Part shown: positions 1-8,825 of the stretch, one piece after another
Layout of the letters: every line of letters begins with the position of its first letter
Position numbering within the stretch: the stretch's first letter is position 1
DNA from: Planctomycetota bacterium
GTDB lineage: Bacteria; Planctomycetota; UBA1135; GCA-002686595
Direction of reading: 5' to 3'
Assembly: GCA_016779205.1 (NCBI GenBank)
Contig: JADHOC010000002.1
Span: 186,001 to 250,000, forward strand
DNA length: 64,000 nucleotides
Notes under the pieces: model-generated
The model's database searches: none
Told to the model about the DNA's origin: nothing
The model's input: the letters and a program-made list of their open reading frames with translations, nothing else
Translations under genes and position numbers: made by a program

Positions 1-1248
1 GATCACGTCGGAGAAGTGCAGCCGTGTGATCTGCCGGACGTCATCCACCCCGTCGCGGCCGGGGACGGTGTCGGTCACCCGGGTCACCGTCGGGTCCAGG
101 GGGACGATGGTGTACTCGGTGGAGGGCCCGCTGAAGAAGGCCTCGTCCATGCCGAGGTCTCCCTCGATCCGGTCGTCCCCGCCGCGGCCTTCGAACTGAT
201 CGTCGAGGTCCCCGCCGAGGAACGTGTTGTCGAGCTCGTTGCCGTTGATGCGCCCGGTGGTCACGCCCCGGAAGCCGGCTCGCTCCAGGTACCGGGAGCG
301 GTGGGTGTACGGGAGGGCCGGGTCGAACTGCATCTCGAAGGTGCCGGAGAACGTCGAGGCGAGGTACGCCGGGAAGCTCTGGCTGGGCGCGAAGAAGGAC
401 TCGATGAGGGCCACCGTGCCGGGGTCACCGGCGGCCATGGCGTCCCGGTCGCAGAAGTCGTACTCACCCTCGTCCCCCGAGGTGCCATTCCCTGCGGGGT
501 CGTGGCCCCAGACGCCGTAGTAGACCGCGAGGCTGAGCCCCAGGAATTCGGCGTCGGCGAGGCCCTGGGCCTGCCCGGCGGCCGGACGATAGGTCCCCTG
601 GGTCTGGGCGTTGAGGCGGGCTGCGGTGAGGTCCGCTGAGAACTGGGGGACCGTCGCGCCGAGCCCGAAGCGGAGGAGGATCCCGGAGGTCTCCCGCAGG
701 GTGTCGTCGATGGCGGGGTCAGGGAGCAGGAACTCGGGGCTCCCCTCCTGGATCACGTTGGAGCAGTTGACGCTCGCGTAGAGGCCTTCGAAGAAGCTCA
801 CGAAGGAGGCGACGTTGGCGTCGGTCTCGTCGAACGTCTGCTGCTCCTCGACGACGACGATGGTGGTGTCGAGCGCCGCAACGGCCTCCAGGACCGCGGC
901 CTTGTCGGCACCGAGGGGGCTCCCGGGGACGTCGGTCACCAGCTGCTCGAAGACCGCCTTCACCCGGAAGAGCCGCTCATCCGAGACGCCGGGCTGCCCG
1001 AGGAAGTGGACCCGCTCGCCGCTGGGCGCGTCGAGGTTTGCGTACTTGTCGAAGACGGCGCGGATTCGAATGTCGACGGTGGGGGGCAGCGGGACCACCC
1101 CGTCCAGCTCGTTGGAGGTGTCGATCCCATCCAGCGAGGCCGTCGGATTCACAGCGGGCGCGGAGGAGCCTCCACCGCTGCACGCAGCGGCGAGCAGGGC
1201 GACGGCGGAGAGGGAGGTCTTGATGGCGGTGCTGGCGGTCACTTGCAT
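1..1248 (-). CDS. Secreted lipoprotein with RTX-like acidic Gly/Asp repeats (C-terminus beyond window)
   Basis: 416 residues are visible from the ATG at 1248; the frame is still open at base 1, so the C-terminus is missing. The N-terminus is a lipoprotein signal ending in LLAAAC with Cys23 as the likely lipidated residue, followed by a GGGSS linker. No enzyme motif is recognised in residues 30-330. Residues about 334-374 carry two Gly/Asp-rich units (NTFLGGDLDDQFEGRGG and DDRIEGDLG) that resemble hemolysin-type calcium-binding repeats, followed by a beta-rich segment ending in RLHFSD, a pattern often seen after such repeats. It lies 10 bp downstream of the next leftward gene, so the two are probably co-transcribed. 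The family is unknown; a surface-exposed, possibly Ca-binding lipoprotein is inference. Confidence 0.75.
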   Translation of the reverse strand, partial: MQVTASTAIKTSLSAVALLAAACSGGGSSAPAVNPTASLDGIDTSNELDGVVPLPPTVDIRIRAVFDKYANLDAPSGERVHFLGQPGVSDERLFRVKAVFEQLVTDVPGSPLGADKAAVLEAVAALDTTIVVVEEQQTFDETDANVASFVSFFEGLYASVNCSNVIQEGSPEFLLPDPAIDDTLRETSGILLRFGLGATVPQFSADLTAARLNAQTQGTYRPAAGQAQGLADAEFLGLSLAVYYGVWGHDPAGNGTSGDEGEYDFCDRDAMAAGDPGTVALIESFFAPSQSFPAYLASTFSGTFEMQFDPALPYTHRSRYLERAGFRGVTTGRINGNELDNTFLGGDLDDQFEGRGGDDRIEGDLGMDEAFFSGPSTEYTIVPLDPTVTRVTDTVPGRDGVDDVRQITRLHFSDVI

Positions 1249-1258
1249 CGTTCTCGGT

Positions 1259-2290
1259 TCAGTCTTCAGGGCTGAGGGGCTCCGCTTGGAGCCGCACGTG
1301 GAGGTCGACCAGTCCCTGGCCCGCCTCCTCGATCGTGAAGGCGCGAGGGGGCGAGGTGCCCTCCGTGCTCTGGACGGTGAGCTGGTACGAGCCGGCGGGC
1401 AGCGGGCGGATCGCGGCCCGTCCCCGGTCGTCCGTGTAGCGGGTCACGGGGGCGTGGGCGCCGTCTCGCTGGATCAGGAGCCGGGCGCGTTCGGCGGGGA
1501 GGCCCCCGGGGGAGTCCACCTGCACCGACAGGACGGTGGACGTGACGAGCCGGTGGTCGGCCTGCGCCCACTCGCCGTCGCGGAGCGCCATCGGCCTCGA
1601 GAGGTGGGTCACCCCGGCGACCTCCACGGAGGTCCGGTAGACGCCAGGCTCGAGCGCGTCGAAGGTGAAGGCGCCTGCCCCGTCGGTGCGCCGCAGCGTC
1701 GGACGCCCGACGCCGTCTCCCGAGGGGTCCTCGGCCGCCCCGGCGTTGGCGATGAGCCGCACGCTCGCGTGGGGCATCGGCGCGCCGTCGGCGTCGCGGA
1801 CGACCCCGCGCAGGGTCGTGCTGCGGGTGAGGCGGATCTCCCGAACCTCGTCCTCGCGGACCGTGGTCGCCTGGGAGCGGAAGCCCGCCGCGCCGATCTC
1901 GAGGTGCTGATCGGGCGTCGCGAGGTCGAGGAGGATGGGCTGGCCGCCGAGGGACTCGAGTCGCTCGACGCGACCGGCGAGGGTCACGGTGAACGCACCG
2001 ACGCTCAGGCCCGTCACGGCGTCGAGGACGACCAGGCGAGCCTGGGGCGCCACGGCGGCCTCCTCGATCCCGACGTCGAGGGGCGCGGGGGCCGCGACGG
2101 CACGCTCGAGGACCTCCGTGATGGGGACGTGGACCCCATCGACCGGGAGGGAGGCCGCCTCCAGGCGCTCCACCGCGTGCACGGCACGGGGGGGCCCGGA
2201 GCCCTCCGAGAGGGCCAGGAGGGCTCCTGATACGACGGTCGCAGCGGCGACCATCGCGAGCGATGCTGTGGGGTCCGGGCGCTTCATCAT
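1259..2290 (-). CDS. Secreted protein with carboxypeptidase-regulatory-like beta domains
   Basis: 343 residues from the ATG ATG pair at 2285-2290. Residues 9-30 are a hydrophobic signal or anchor (TASLAMVAAATVVSGALLAL). The rest is beta-rich. A segment with TLRGVVRDADGAPMPHASVRL followed by TDGAGAFTFDALEPGVYRTSVEV has the layout of the CarboxypepD_reg fold: Ig-like seven-stranded sandwiches used for adhesion or as spacers. A second, weaker copy ends with TDDRGRAAIRPLPAGSYQLTV. No catalytic domain is visible. It is the first gene of a leftward pair with the lipoprotein gene 10 bp downstream, and is divergent from the Maf gene. The family fold is confident; the role is not known. Confidence 0.8.
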   Translation of the reverse strand: MMKRPDPTASLAMVAAATVVSGALLALSEGSGPPRAVHAVERLEAASLPVDGVHVPITEVLERAVAAPAPLDVGIEEAAVAPQARLVVLDAVTGLSVGAFTVTLAGRVERLESLGGQPILLDLATPDQHLEIGAAGFRSQATTVREDEVREIRLTRSTTLRGVVRDADGAPMPHASVRLIANAGAAEDPSGDGVGRPTLRRTDGAGAFTFDALEPGVYRTSVEVAGVTHLSRPMALRDGEWAQADHRLVTSTVLSVQVDSPGGLPAERARLLIQRDGAHAPVTRYTDDRGRAAIRPLPAGSYQLTVQSTEGTSPPRAFTIEEAGQGLVDLHVRLQAEPLSPED

Positions 2291-2364
2291 GCTATGAATG
2301 AAAACTACCCCGCTCGGGGTCTCCCCCAGGGAGCGGGTCCCGTTCCGATACCGAAGCGTCTCTT

Positions 2365-2973
2365 TTGAACCATCCGCTCGTCCTTGGCTCGTCGTCCCGA
2401 TATCGAGCACAGCTCCTCACCCAGCTCGGCGTGCCCTTCACCCAGGAGCGCCCGGACGTGGATGAGCGGGCCTTTGACCCCCGGTTCGACAGGGAGACGT
2501 CCGCCGAGTTCGCGCTGACGCTCGCGCGGGCCAAGGCGGACGCCCTGATCCAGGAGGGGGGGCGCCGCTGGCTGCTCTGCGCGGACCAGGTGGGGGTGCT
2601 GGAGGCCCCCGACGGGAGCCGCAGGCAGCTCTCAAAGCCGGGGACCCCCGACCGCTGCGTGGAGCAGCTCATGGAGCTCTCGGGCAGGACCCACGCCCTG
2701 GTGAACGGCCTGGTGCTGGTGTCCGAGGCGACCGGCCAGCGGTTCGAGGCGGTGGATCGCCAGGAGCTGACCATGCGCCCGTTCGGCCGAGCCGAGGCCG
2801 CCTCCTACGTGGAGCGCTTCAGCCCCCTGGACTGCGCGGGCGGCTATCGCATCGAGGATGAGGGCATCCGCCTCTTCGAACGCATCCGCAGCGATGATCA
2901 CACGGGCATCATCGGGCTCCCGCTGCTGACGACGGCCCATCTGCTGCGGCAGGCCGGGATCCTCAGTCCCTGA
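2365..2973 (+). CDS. Maf-family nucleotide pyrophosphatase, YceF-like
   Basis: 202 residues. The N-terminus LVLGSSSRYRAQLLTQLGVPF is the Maf nucleotide-binding motif, CADQV matches the conserved (S/A)DQ(T/V) segment, and the C-terminal PLDCAGGYRIEDEG followed by IIGLPLL is the YceF type rather than the YhdE type. Family members hydrolyse non-canonical nucleoside triphosphates; YceF prefers 7-methyl-GTP, so that substrate is the likeliest. The start is a TTG at 2365, four residues before the conserved motif; no in-frame ATG lies upstream (ATGs at 2294 and 2298 are in other frames). It is convergent with hemB, with 4 bp between the two stops. Confidence 0.9.
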   Translation: MNHPLVLGSSSRYRAQLLTQLGVPFTQERPDVDERAFDPRFDRETSAEFALTLARAKADALIQEGGRRWLLCADQVGVLEAPDGSRRQLSKPGTPDRCVEQLMELSGRTHALVNGLVLVSEATGQRFEAVDRQELTMRPFGRAEAASYVERFSPLDCAGGYRIEDEGIRLFERIRSDDHTGIIGLPLLTTAHLLRQAGILSP

Positions 2974-2977
2974 GGTC

Positions 2978-3961
2978 CTACTCGGCGAGCCAGCCCGCGG
3001 CGTCGAGGGCGTGGTAGGTGAGGATCATGTCCGCGCCGGCGCGCTTGATCCCGACCAGGCTCTCGAGGGCCACGTCGCGCCGATCCAGCCAGCCGGAGCG
3101 GGCGGCTGCCTCGATCATGAGGTACTCGCCGGAGACCTGGTAAGCGGCGACCGGCAAGGTCGTCGCGTCCCGCACCGCGCGGACGATGTCGAGGTAGGGA
3201 CCTGCGGGCTTCACCATCACCATGTCCGCGCCCTCGGCCTCGTCGAGGTAGAGCTCACGCATGGCCTCGCGCGCGTTGGCGGGGTCCATCTGGTAGGTCT
3301 TCTTGTCCCCGTCCTTGGGCGCGGAGTCGAGGGCGCCGCGGAAGGGTCCGTAGAACGAGGAGGCGTACTTGGCCGTGTAGGAGAGGATGGAGACCTCCGT
3401 GAAGCCCTCGGCGTCGAGGGCCTCGCGGATCGCCCCGACCCGGCCGTCCATCATGTCACTGGGGGCGATGACGTCGGCGCCAGCCCGCGCCTGGACGACG
3501 GCCTGGCGGCACAGCACCTCCACGGTCTCGTCGTTCAGGATCACGCCCGTGTCGCCGTCCACGATGCCGTCGTGGCCGTCGCTGCTGTAGGGGTCGAGGG
3601 CCACGTCCGTGAAGAGCGCCAGCTCCGGGAAGCGCGCCTTGAGCGCGCGGAGGGAGCGCGGGACGAGGCCGTCCTCGTTGCTCACCTCCGACCCCGTGGA
3701 GTCCTTCAGGCCGTCCTCGATCTTCGGGAACAGCACCAGGGCCCGGACGCCGGCCTCGAGGGTGCGCTCGGCGATGCGGAGCAGCCCGTCGGGGGACCAG
3801 CGCGTCTGGCCGGGCATGGCCTCGATCTCCACGTCCTCCGCGTCGGCGTGGAGGAACACCGGGTAGACGAGGTCGTGGGCCGAGAGGGTCGTCTCCCGGA
3901 CGAGGTCACGCAGCGCCGGGGTCCGGCGGCTGCGACGCGGGCGGTGGAGCGGGGGAATCAT
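2978..3961 (-). CDS. hemB: Delta-aminolevulinic acid dehydratase (porphobilinogen synthase)
   Basis: 327 residues, the usual length. It condenses two 5-aminolevulinate molecules to porphobilinogen, the second common step of tetrapyrrole synthesis, in the cytoplasm. The two Schiff-base lysines are present: K198 in SYTAKYASSFYGPFR and K251 in MVKPAGPYLD. The metal-site region reads DVALDPYSSDGHDG with no cysteine triad, so this is the Mg/Asp-type rather than the Zn/Cys-type active site. It sits 76 bp downstream of the folE2 start-to-stop unit's end (stop of folE2 at 4010, start of hemB at 3961, 48 bp gap) on the same strand, so the two may be co-transcribed. Confidence 0.97.
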   Translation of the reverse strand: MIPPLHRPRRSRRTPALRDLVRETTLSAHDLVYPVFLHADAEDVEIEAMPGQTRWSPDGLLRIAERTLEAGVRALVLFPKIEDGLKDSTGSEVSNEDGLVPRSLRALKARFPELALFTDVALDPYSSDGHDGIVDGDTGVILNDETVEVLCRQAVVQARAGADVIAPSDMMDGRVGAIREALDAEGFTEVSILSYTAKYASSFYGPFRGALDSAPKDGDKKTYQMDPANAREAMRELYLDEAEGADMVMVKPAGPYLDIVRAVRDATTLPVAAYQVSGEYLMIEAAARSGWLDRRDVALESLVGIKRAGADMILTYHALDAAGWLAE

Positions 3962-4009
3962 CGCGCCTCAGAAGCTACTCGATTCCGCCCGCCGCCGACC
4001 CGCGTGCGT

Positions 4010-4933
4010 TCAACGGCTCCAGGAGGTCTCTGCGAAGGCGTCGTGGCCGTGGATGCTCTCGAAGTTCCGGGCGTGCACCCGGAAGGAGACGATCCGCTCG
4101 TCGGCCTGCAGCCGCTCGGCCACGCCGCGCACCATGTCCTCGACGAACACGGGGTTCTCGTAGGCCTCCATGGTGATCCAGCGTTCGTCCGGGCGCTTGA
4201 GCACGGGGTAGATCCTGCAGGAAGCGCTCTCCTCGGCGGCGAAGATCAGGTCGCCCATGGGGAGGGTCACCGGGGTGCCGTCGGCGTCCTTTCGGGTCCG
4301 GACCTCAACCGTGACGGCGCCGCGCTGGTTGTGGGCGCCGTAGTCGCTGATCTCCTTGCTGCACGGGCACAGGCTCGTGACCGTGACGACGGCCTTCTGG
4401 ACGAGGTCGATGTCGTCCCCGTCGATCAGCCCCACGAAGCCGCAGTCGATGTCGATCATCCCCTTGGACTTGGAGACCGGCGCCTCGCGCTCCATGAACA
4501 TCGGATACTCGAGCACCAGCCGCGCCTCCGCGGCGTGGAGGCGGCTCTGCATCTCGCGCAGCATGCGGAGCACAGCGTCCGGGCCGAGCTGGCGGTCGTC
4601 CGCTTGTACGATTTCGATGAAGCGGCTCATGTGCGTGCCCTTTGACTCGGGCGGCACGACAACCGACATCTCCATCTTCACGATGGTGGACCGCTCGACG
4701 CCGTCGGGGTCGATCGCGGTGGCCGGGTAGCGCACGTCCGTCACTCCGGCGCACTCGAGGCGGATGCCGCGGACGTCGCCGCGGCCCTGGACGTCCTCCA
4801 AGGGCCCCACGGGGGTCTTCTCGGGGCGATCGGAGGTCTCGGAGAGGCGACGGGGGTCGCTCATGGGAACGGTGCGGGAAGCCTGGGTACTGACGCGAGC
4901 GGGCACGTCGACGAGGTCTGAATCCTTGAACAT
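4010..4933 (-). CDS. folE2: GTP cyclohydrolase FolE2 (type IB)
   Basis: 307 residues. It converts GTP to 7,8-dihydroneopterin triphosphate, the entry to folate and to queuosine precursors; type IB enzymes are unrelated to FolE and tolerate metals other than zinc. Diagnostic motifs are KGTHMSRF, LEYPMF, SLCPCSKEISDYGAHNQRG (C189 and C191) and the C-terminal ENPVFVEDMVR block. The ATG at 4933 (MFKDSDLVDV) is chosen; an in-frame ATG at 4864 (MSDPRRLSE) would also leave the whole domain intact, and the first 25 residues are not conserved in kind. No other folE-like gene is seen in the window. It is the upstream member of a leftward pair with hemB. Confidence 0.95.
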   Translation of the reverse strand: MFKDSDLVDVPARVSTQASRTVPMSDPRRLSETSDRPEKTPVGPLEDVQGRGDVRGIRLECAGVTDVRYPATAIDPDGVERSTIVKMEMSVVVPPESKGTHMSRFIEIVQADDRQLGPDAVLRMLREMQSRLHAAEARLVLEYPMFMEREAPVSKSKGMIDIDCGFVGLIDGDDIDLVQKAVVTVTSLCPCSKEISDYGAHNQRGAVTVEVRTRKDADGTPVTLPMGDLIFAAEESASCRIYPVLKRPDERWITMEAYENPVFVEDMVRGVAERLQADERIVSFRVHARNFESIHGHDAFAETSWSR

Positions 4934-5277
4934 GCCCACATTTTCGCCGGGGTCGGGGAGAGGGAGGCGAAATCTCCGGCGAAGCCGGAAACGACCTGCT
5001 GGCTGCGTGATTATAGGCCCATATTGCAGCCCTCCGCCTGAAGCGGGCGAAGTATGAGACGGCTGCGCTAGAAAACCAGTCGGTTTCCGTCCACACGAGA
5101 CTCGGACCCCCCGAGGACCAAAGGAGCGCTAGACTCCCGCGCCTCCCACCTCGGGGAGCCCCTTACGCCAGTCGAAAGGGGCGTCCTCCTCGTTCGTGTA
5201 TATAGACGCCAAGCGCCGCCCCTCCCCAGACACCGAGCCCTCCCGGGCCCGGAACCCAGGGATCACTCACCCCACCC
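4934..5277. other. Intergenic region between divergent folE2 and topA
   Basis: No gene is seen in these 344 bases. They must hold both promoters. A TATATA island at 5199-5204, 74 bp before the topA ATG, is the only clear A+T-rich hexamer, but no matching -35 box is present. Two mutually exclusive small hairpins can form: 5158-5164 with 5176-5182 (7 bp) and GGCGTC at 5181-5186 with GACGCC near 5205-5210. The topA start has no Shine-Dalgarno; the bases before it are C-rich. Confidence 0.4.
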
Positions 5278-8037
5278 ATGTCCAAGACCCTCGTCATCGT
5301 CGAGTCGCCCACCAAGGCGAAGACCCTCAAGAAGTTCCTGGGTAAGGACTTCATCGTCGAGTCGAGCGTGGGGCACATCCGCGACCTCCCGGCGAATGCA
5401 GCGGAGATCCCCGCCAAGTTCAAGAAGGAGAAGTGGGCCCGGCTTGGCGTCAACGTCGAGAACGACTTCCAGCCGCTCTACATCGTTCAGCCGGCGAAGA
5501 AGAAGAAGATCTCCGAGCTGAAGTCGATGCTCGCCGACGTGGACCGCGTCCTGCTGGCGACCGATGAAGACCGCGAGGGCGAGGCCATCTCCTGGCACCT
5601 GGTCGAGGTGCTCGGGCTGAAGGTCCCCTACGAGCGCATGGTGTTCCACGAGATCACCAAGGGCGCCGTGCTCGAGGCGCTCGAGGACACGCGCGAGATC
5701 GACAAGGACATGGTCGAGGCCCAGGAGAGCCGGCGCATCCTGGACCGGCTCTATGGCTACGAGGTCTCGCCGATCCTCTGGCGCAAGATCAAGCCGCGGC
5801 TCTCCGCCGGGCGGGTCCAGAGCGTGGCGACCAAGATCATCGTGGACCGCGAGCGCGCGCGTATGCGGTTCGTGGATGCGGAGTACTGGGACCTGACGGC
5901 TCGCTTCACCGCCACCAGCGGTGACGGCGAGGGCAAGGACTTCGAGGCGCGCCTCACATCGCTCGGCGGTAAGCGCATCGCCAGCGGCAAGGACTTCGAC
6001 CCGGACACGGGCAAGCTGAAGCGCGACGACGTGGAGCTCCTGAACGCGGAGGACGCCAAGGCGCTCCAGGCGAAGCTGGAGTCCGGGGAGTTCAAGATCC
6101 TGTCCGCGGAGGAGAAGCCCTTCACCCGGACGCCCTCGCCGCCCTTCACGACCTCCACCCTCCAGCAGGAGGGCAACCGCAAGCTGCGCTTCGACGCCAA
6201 GCGCACCATGCGGGCCGCCCAGCGGCTGTACGAGAACGGCTTCATCACCTACATGCGGACCGACTCGGTGACGCTCTCGAGCCTCGCCATCGAGCTGACC
6301 CGGGAGGCGGTCGAGTCGACCTACGGGTCCGAGTTCCTCCCGGACAAGCCGCGCGCCTACAAGGGCAAGGTCCAGAACGCCCAGGAGGCCCACGAGGCCA
6401 TCCGCCCCGCGGGCGAGAAGATCGTGCCGACCTCCGAGATCCGCAAGGTGCTCGGGAAGGACGAGGCGAAGGTCTACGACCTGGTCTGGAAGCGCACGCT
6501 CGCGTGCCAGATGAAGGACGCCAAGGGGCGCCGCATGGTGCTCAAGGTCGGTGAGGCCGACGGCTCCGTTCAGGCGGTCTTCCAGGCGAACGGCAACGTC
6601 ATCGACTTCCCCGGCTTCCTGCGCGCCTACGTCGAGGGCGCCGACGACCCCGACTCCGCCCTCGCCGAGCGCGAGACCGTCCTGCCCCCCGTGGCCCAGG
6701 GCGACACCGCCAAGGGCTCCGAGATCTCTGCGGAGGAGCACCACACCTCGCCCCCCGCGCGCCTCACCGAGGCGACGCTGGTGAAGATGCTCGAGGAGGA
6801 GGGGATCGGCCGGCCGAGCACCTACGCCTCGATCATCGACACGATTCTGCGGCGGGACTACACGTTCAAGAAGGGGTCAGCCCTGGTCCCCACGTTCACG
6901 GCCTTCGCCGTGGTGTCGCTCATGGAGCAGCACATGGGGCACCTCATTGACCCCAGCTTCACGGCCTCCATGGAGGCGTCCCTCGACGCGATCTCCCGCG
7001 GCGAGGACGAGATGCTCCCGTACCTGAAGAAGTTCTACGAGAGCGGGCTCGACGTCTCTCCGGGGCTGCGCCCGATGCTCGAGGAGAAGGCCGAGGACAT
7101 CGACCCCCGCACCGTGTGCTCCATCGGCATCGGTAAGAACGCCGACGGCGAGGACGTCATCGTGCGCGTCGGCCGCTACGGCCCCTTCCTCCAGCGTGGG
7201 GAGACGACGGCGCCGCTGCCGGACGAGACCGCGCCGGACGAGGTGACTGTGGAGTTCGCGGAGAAGATCCTCGCGGCCAAGGCCAAGGGCGACGAGCCCA
7301 TCGGCCACCACCCCGAGAGCAGCCTCCCGATCTACATCAAGACCGGTCGCTACGGGCCATACGTCCAGCTGGGTGACCAGACCGAGGACAAGAAGGAGAA
7401 GCCCAAGATGGTCTCGCTCCTCAAGGGGATGACGGTCGAGGACGTGGACCTTGAGGTGGCCATCGCCCTCGCGTCGCTGCCGCGGAACCTCGGCACGGAC
7501 GCTGACGGCGTGGAGATCCTCGCCTACAACGGCCGTTACGGGCCCTACATCAAGCGCGGGTCCGACACCCGGAGCCTCGAGGCGGACGACCACCTCCTCA
7601 CGATCACCAATGAGCGGGCCCTCGCGCTCCTCGCCCAGGAGAAGAAGGGCCGCGGCCGCTCCACGCCCGAGCCCATCAAGGTCTTCGAGAACGTCGAGGC
7701 CCTCGACGGCGCCTCGATCAAGCTGCTGAAGGGGCGCTACGGCCCCTATGTGAGCGACGGCGAGGTGAACGCCTCCCTGCCGCGCGACATGGAGAACCCC
7801 GAGTCGCTGACGGTGGATCACGCCCTCGAGCTGCTCGCGGTGCAGCGCGAGAAGAAGGGCAAGAAGAAGAAGGCCAAGAAGAAGGCCGCCAAGAAGAAGA
7901 CGTCCAAGAAGAAGGCCGCCAAGAAGTCGACCTCGAAGAAGAAGGCGTCCAAGAAGGCCCCCACGCGCAAGAAGGCCGCGAGCGCCAGCGACGCCGGCGA
8001 GGGAGCCGCCAACGAGGGAGCCGCTGACGAGTCGTGA
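5278..8037 (+). CDS. topA: DNA topoisomerase I (type IA)
   Basis: 919 residues. It relaxes negative supercoils by cutting one strand. The Toprim domain starts at once with VIVESPTKAKTL (E9) and holds TDEDREGEA near residues 95-103; the catalytic tyrosine is Y325 in FITYMRTDS. The C-terminus has no zinc-ribbon cysteines; instead four repeats built on G(R/N)RYGPF/Y (near residues 628, 686, 755 and 823) match the Topo C-terminal repeat type. The last 60 residues (from about 858) are a lysine/alanine tail of KKAAKKKTSKK-like units, probably a DNA-binding tail. The stop overlaps the start of the next gene (TGATG), so the EEP protein and aminotransferase behind it are probably on the same transcript. 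Confidence 0.97.
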   Translation: MSKTLVIVESPTKAKTLKKFLGKDFIVESSVGHIRDLPANAAEIPAKFKKEKWARLGVNVENDFQPLYIVQPAKKKKISELKSMLADVDRVLLATDEDREGEAISWHLVEVLGLKVPYERMVFHEITKGAVLEALEDTREIDKDMVEAQESRRILDRLYGYEVSPILWRKIKPRLSAGRVQSVATKIIVDRERARMRFVDAEYWDLTARFTATSGDGEGKDFEARLTSLGGKRIASGKDFDPDTGKLKRDDVELLNAEDAKALQAKLESGEFKILSAEEKPFTRTPSPPFTTSTLQQEGNRKLRFDAKRTMRAAQRLYENGFITYMRTDSVTLSSLAIELTREAVESTYGSEFLPDKPRAYKGKVQNAQEAHEAIRPAGEKIVPTSEIRKVLGKDEAKVYDLVWKRTLACQMKDAKGRRMVLKVGEADGSVQAVFQANGNVIDFPGFLRAYVEGADDPDSALAERETVLPPVAQGDTAKGSEISAEEHHTSPPARLTEATLVKMLEEEGIGRPSTYASIIDTILRRDYTFKKGSALVPTFTAFAVVSLMEQHMGHLIDPSFTASMEASLDAISRGEDEMLPYLKKFYESGLDVSPGLRPMLEEKAEDIDPRTVCSIGIGKNADGEDVIVRVGRYGPFLQRGETTAPLPDETAPDEVTVEFAEKILAAKAKGDEPIGHHPESSLPIYIKTGRYGPYVQLGDQTEDKKEKPKMVSLLKGMTVEDVDLEVAIALASLPRNLGTDADGVEILAYNGRYGPYIKRGSDTRSLEADDHLLTITNERALALLAQEKKGRGRSTPEPIKVFENVEALDGASIKLLKGRYGPYVSDGEVNASLPRDMENPESLTVDHALELLAVQREKKGKKKKAKKKAAKKKTSKKKAAKKSTSKKKASKKAPTRKKAASASDAGEGAANEGAADES

Positions 8038-8825
8038 TGCCGGGTGAGGCCGACGCGACGCCGGTCGGTCCCCAGGCGGGCGGCGCCGGGCCGCTCCTCC
8101 GCACGGACGAGGACCTGCGCGTGGTCTCGTGGAACATCCACAAGGCCCTGGACCCCGGCCTCGCCGACGAGCTGGGGCGGCTCGTGGAGGAGCGCGCGCC
8201 CCACGTGCTCGCGCTGCAGGAGGCTCGCCCCGACCTCCCGCTCCCGGCGGGTTTCGCGGGCCACCACGCCGCCAGCTTCCGGAGGGGCCTGGTCGGTCCG
8301 GAGGAGGGGGTGATGACCGTCGCTCGCGGAGCGGTCCGGAAGGCCCACAGGGTGCGCTCGTCCGAGCGCGAGCTCCGGCTCCTCACGCCGAAGGCGGCCC
8401 TGATCTCCCAGCTTCCCCTGAGTGACGGGCGTGAGCTGTGCCTCGTCAACGTCCACGGGCTCAACTTCGACCCCACCGGTCGCCAGCTGTCGCGGCAGCT
8501 CGACGACCTGCGCGATCGGGTGGCCCACCTCAGCGGCCCGGTGGTCGTCGCGGGTGACTTCAACACCTGGAACGACCGCCGCATGGGAGCCGTCCAGGAC
8601 CTCGCCCACGCCCTCGACCTGGTGGAGGTCGCCCCGGACTTCCCCGGGGGGACGAAGGGCCGGCTGCCCGTCCGGAAGGCCCGTGAGACCCTCGGGCTGG
8701 ATCCGCGCCTGCACCTCGACCGCCTCTTCGTGCGGGGGCTCGTCCCCGTCCACGCCGCCTGGATGGAGCCGTACCGTTGCTCCGACCACGTGCCCCTGAT
8801 CGCCCACCTCTCCTGGCCCCGATGA
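8037..8825 (+). CDS. Endonuclease/exonuclease/phosphatase (EEP) family protein
   Basis: 262 residues from the ATG at 8037; a GTG three bases upstream is in frame but the ATG overlaps the topA stop in the usual way. EEP fold motifs appear in order: VSWNIHK, LQEARPDLPL, VNVHGLNF, AGDFNTWND and SDHVPLIAHL. These give the Asn, Glu, Asp/Asn and Asp-His residues of a Mg-dependent phosphodiesterase active site. No signal peptide is seen, so it is probably cytoplasmic. The substrate (DNA, lipid phosphate or small molecule) cannot be read from the sequence. It is translationally coupled to topA upstream and to the aminotransferase downstream (ATGA overlap). Confidence 0.87.
   Translation: MPGEADATPVGPQAGGAGPLLRTDEDLRVVSWNIHKALDPGLADELGRLVEERAPHVLALQEARPDLPLPAGFAGHHAASFRRGLVGPEEGVMTVARGAVRKAHRVRSSERELRLLTPKAALISQLPLSDGRELCLVNVHGLNFDPTGRQLSRQLDDLRDRVAHLSGPVVVAGDFNTWNDRRMGAVQDLAHALDLVEVAPDFPGGTKGRLPVRKARETLGLDPRLHLDRLFVRGLVPVHAAWMEPYRCSDHVPLIAHLSWPR

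Noticed and set aside
5158..5210. Possible topA leader riboswitch or attenuator
   Set aside because: The two short stems overlap and exclude each other but match no known riboswitch class; recorded only in the intergenic note.
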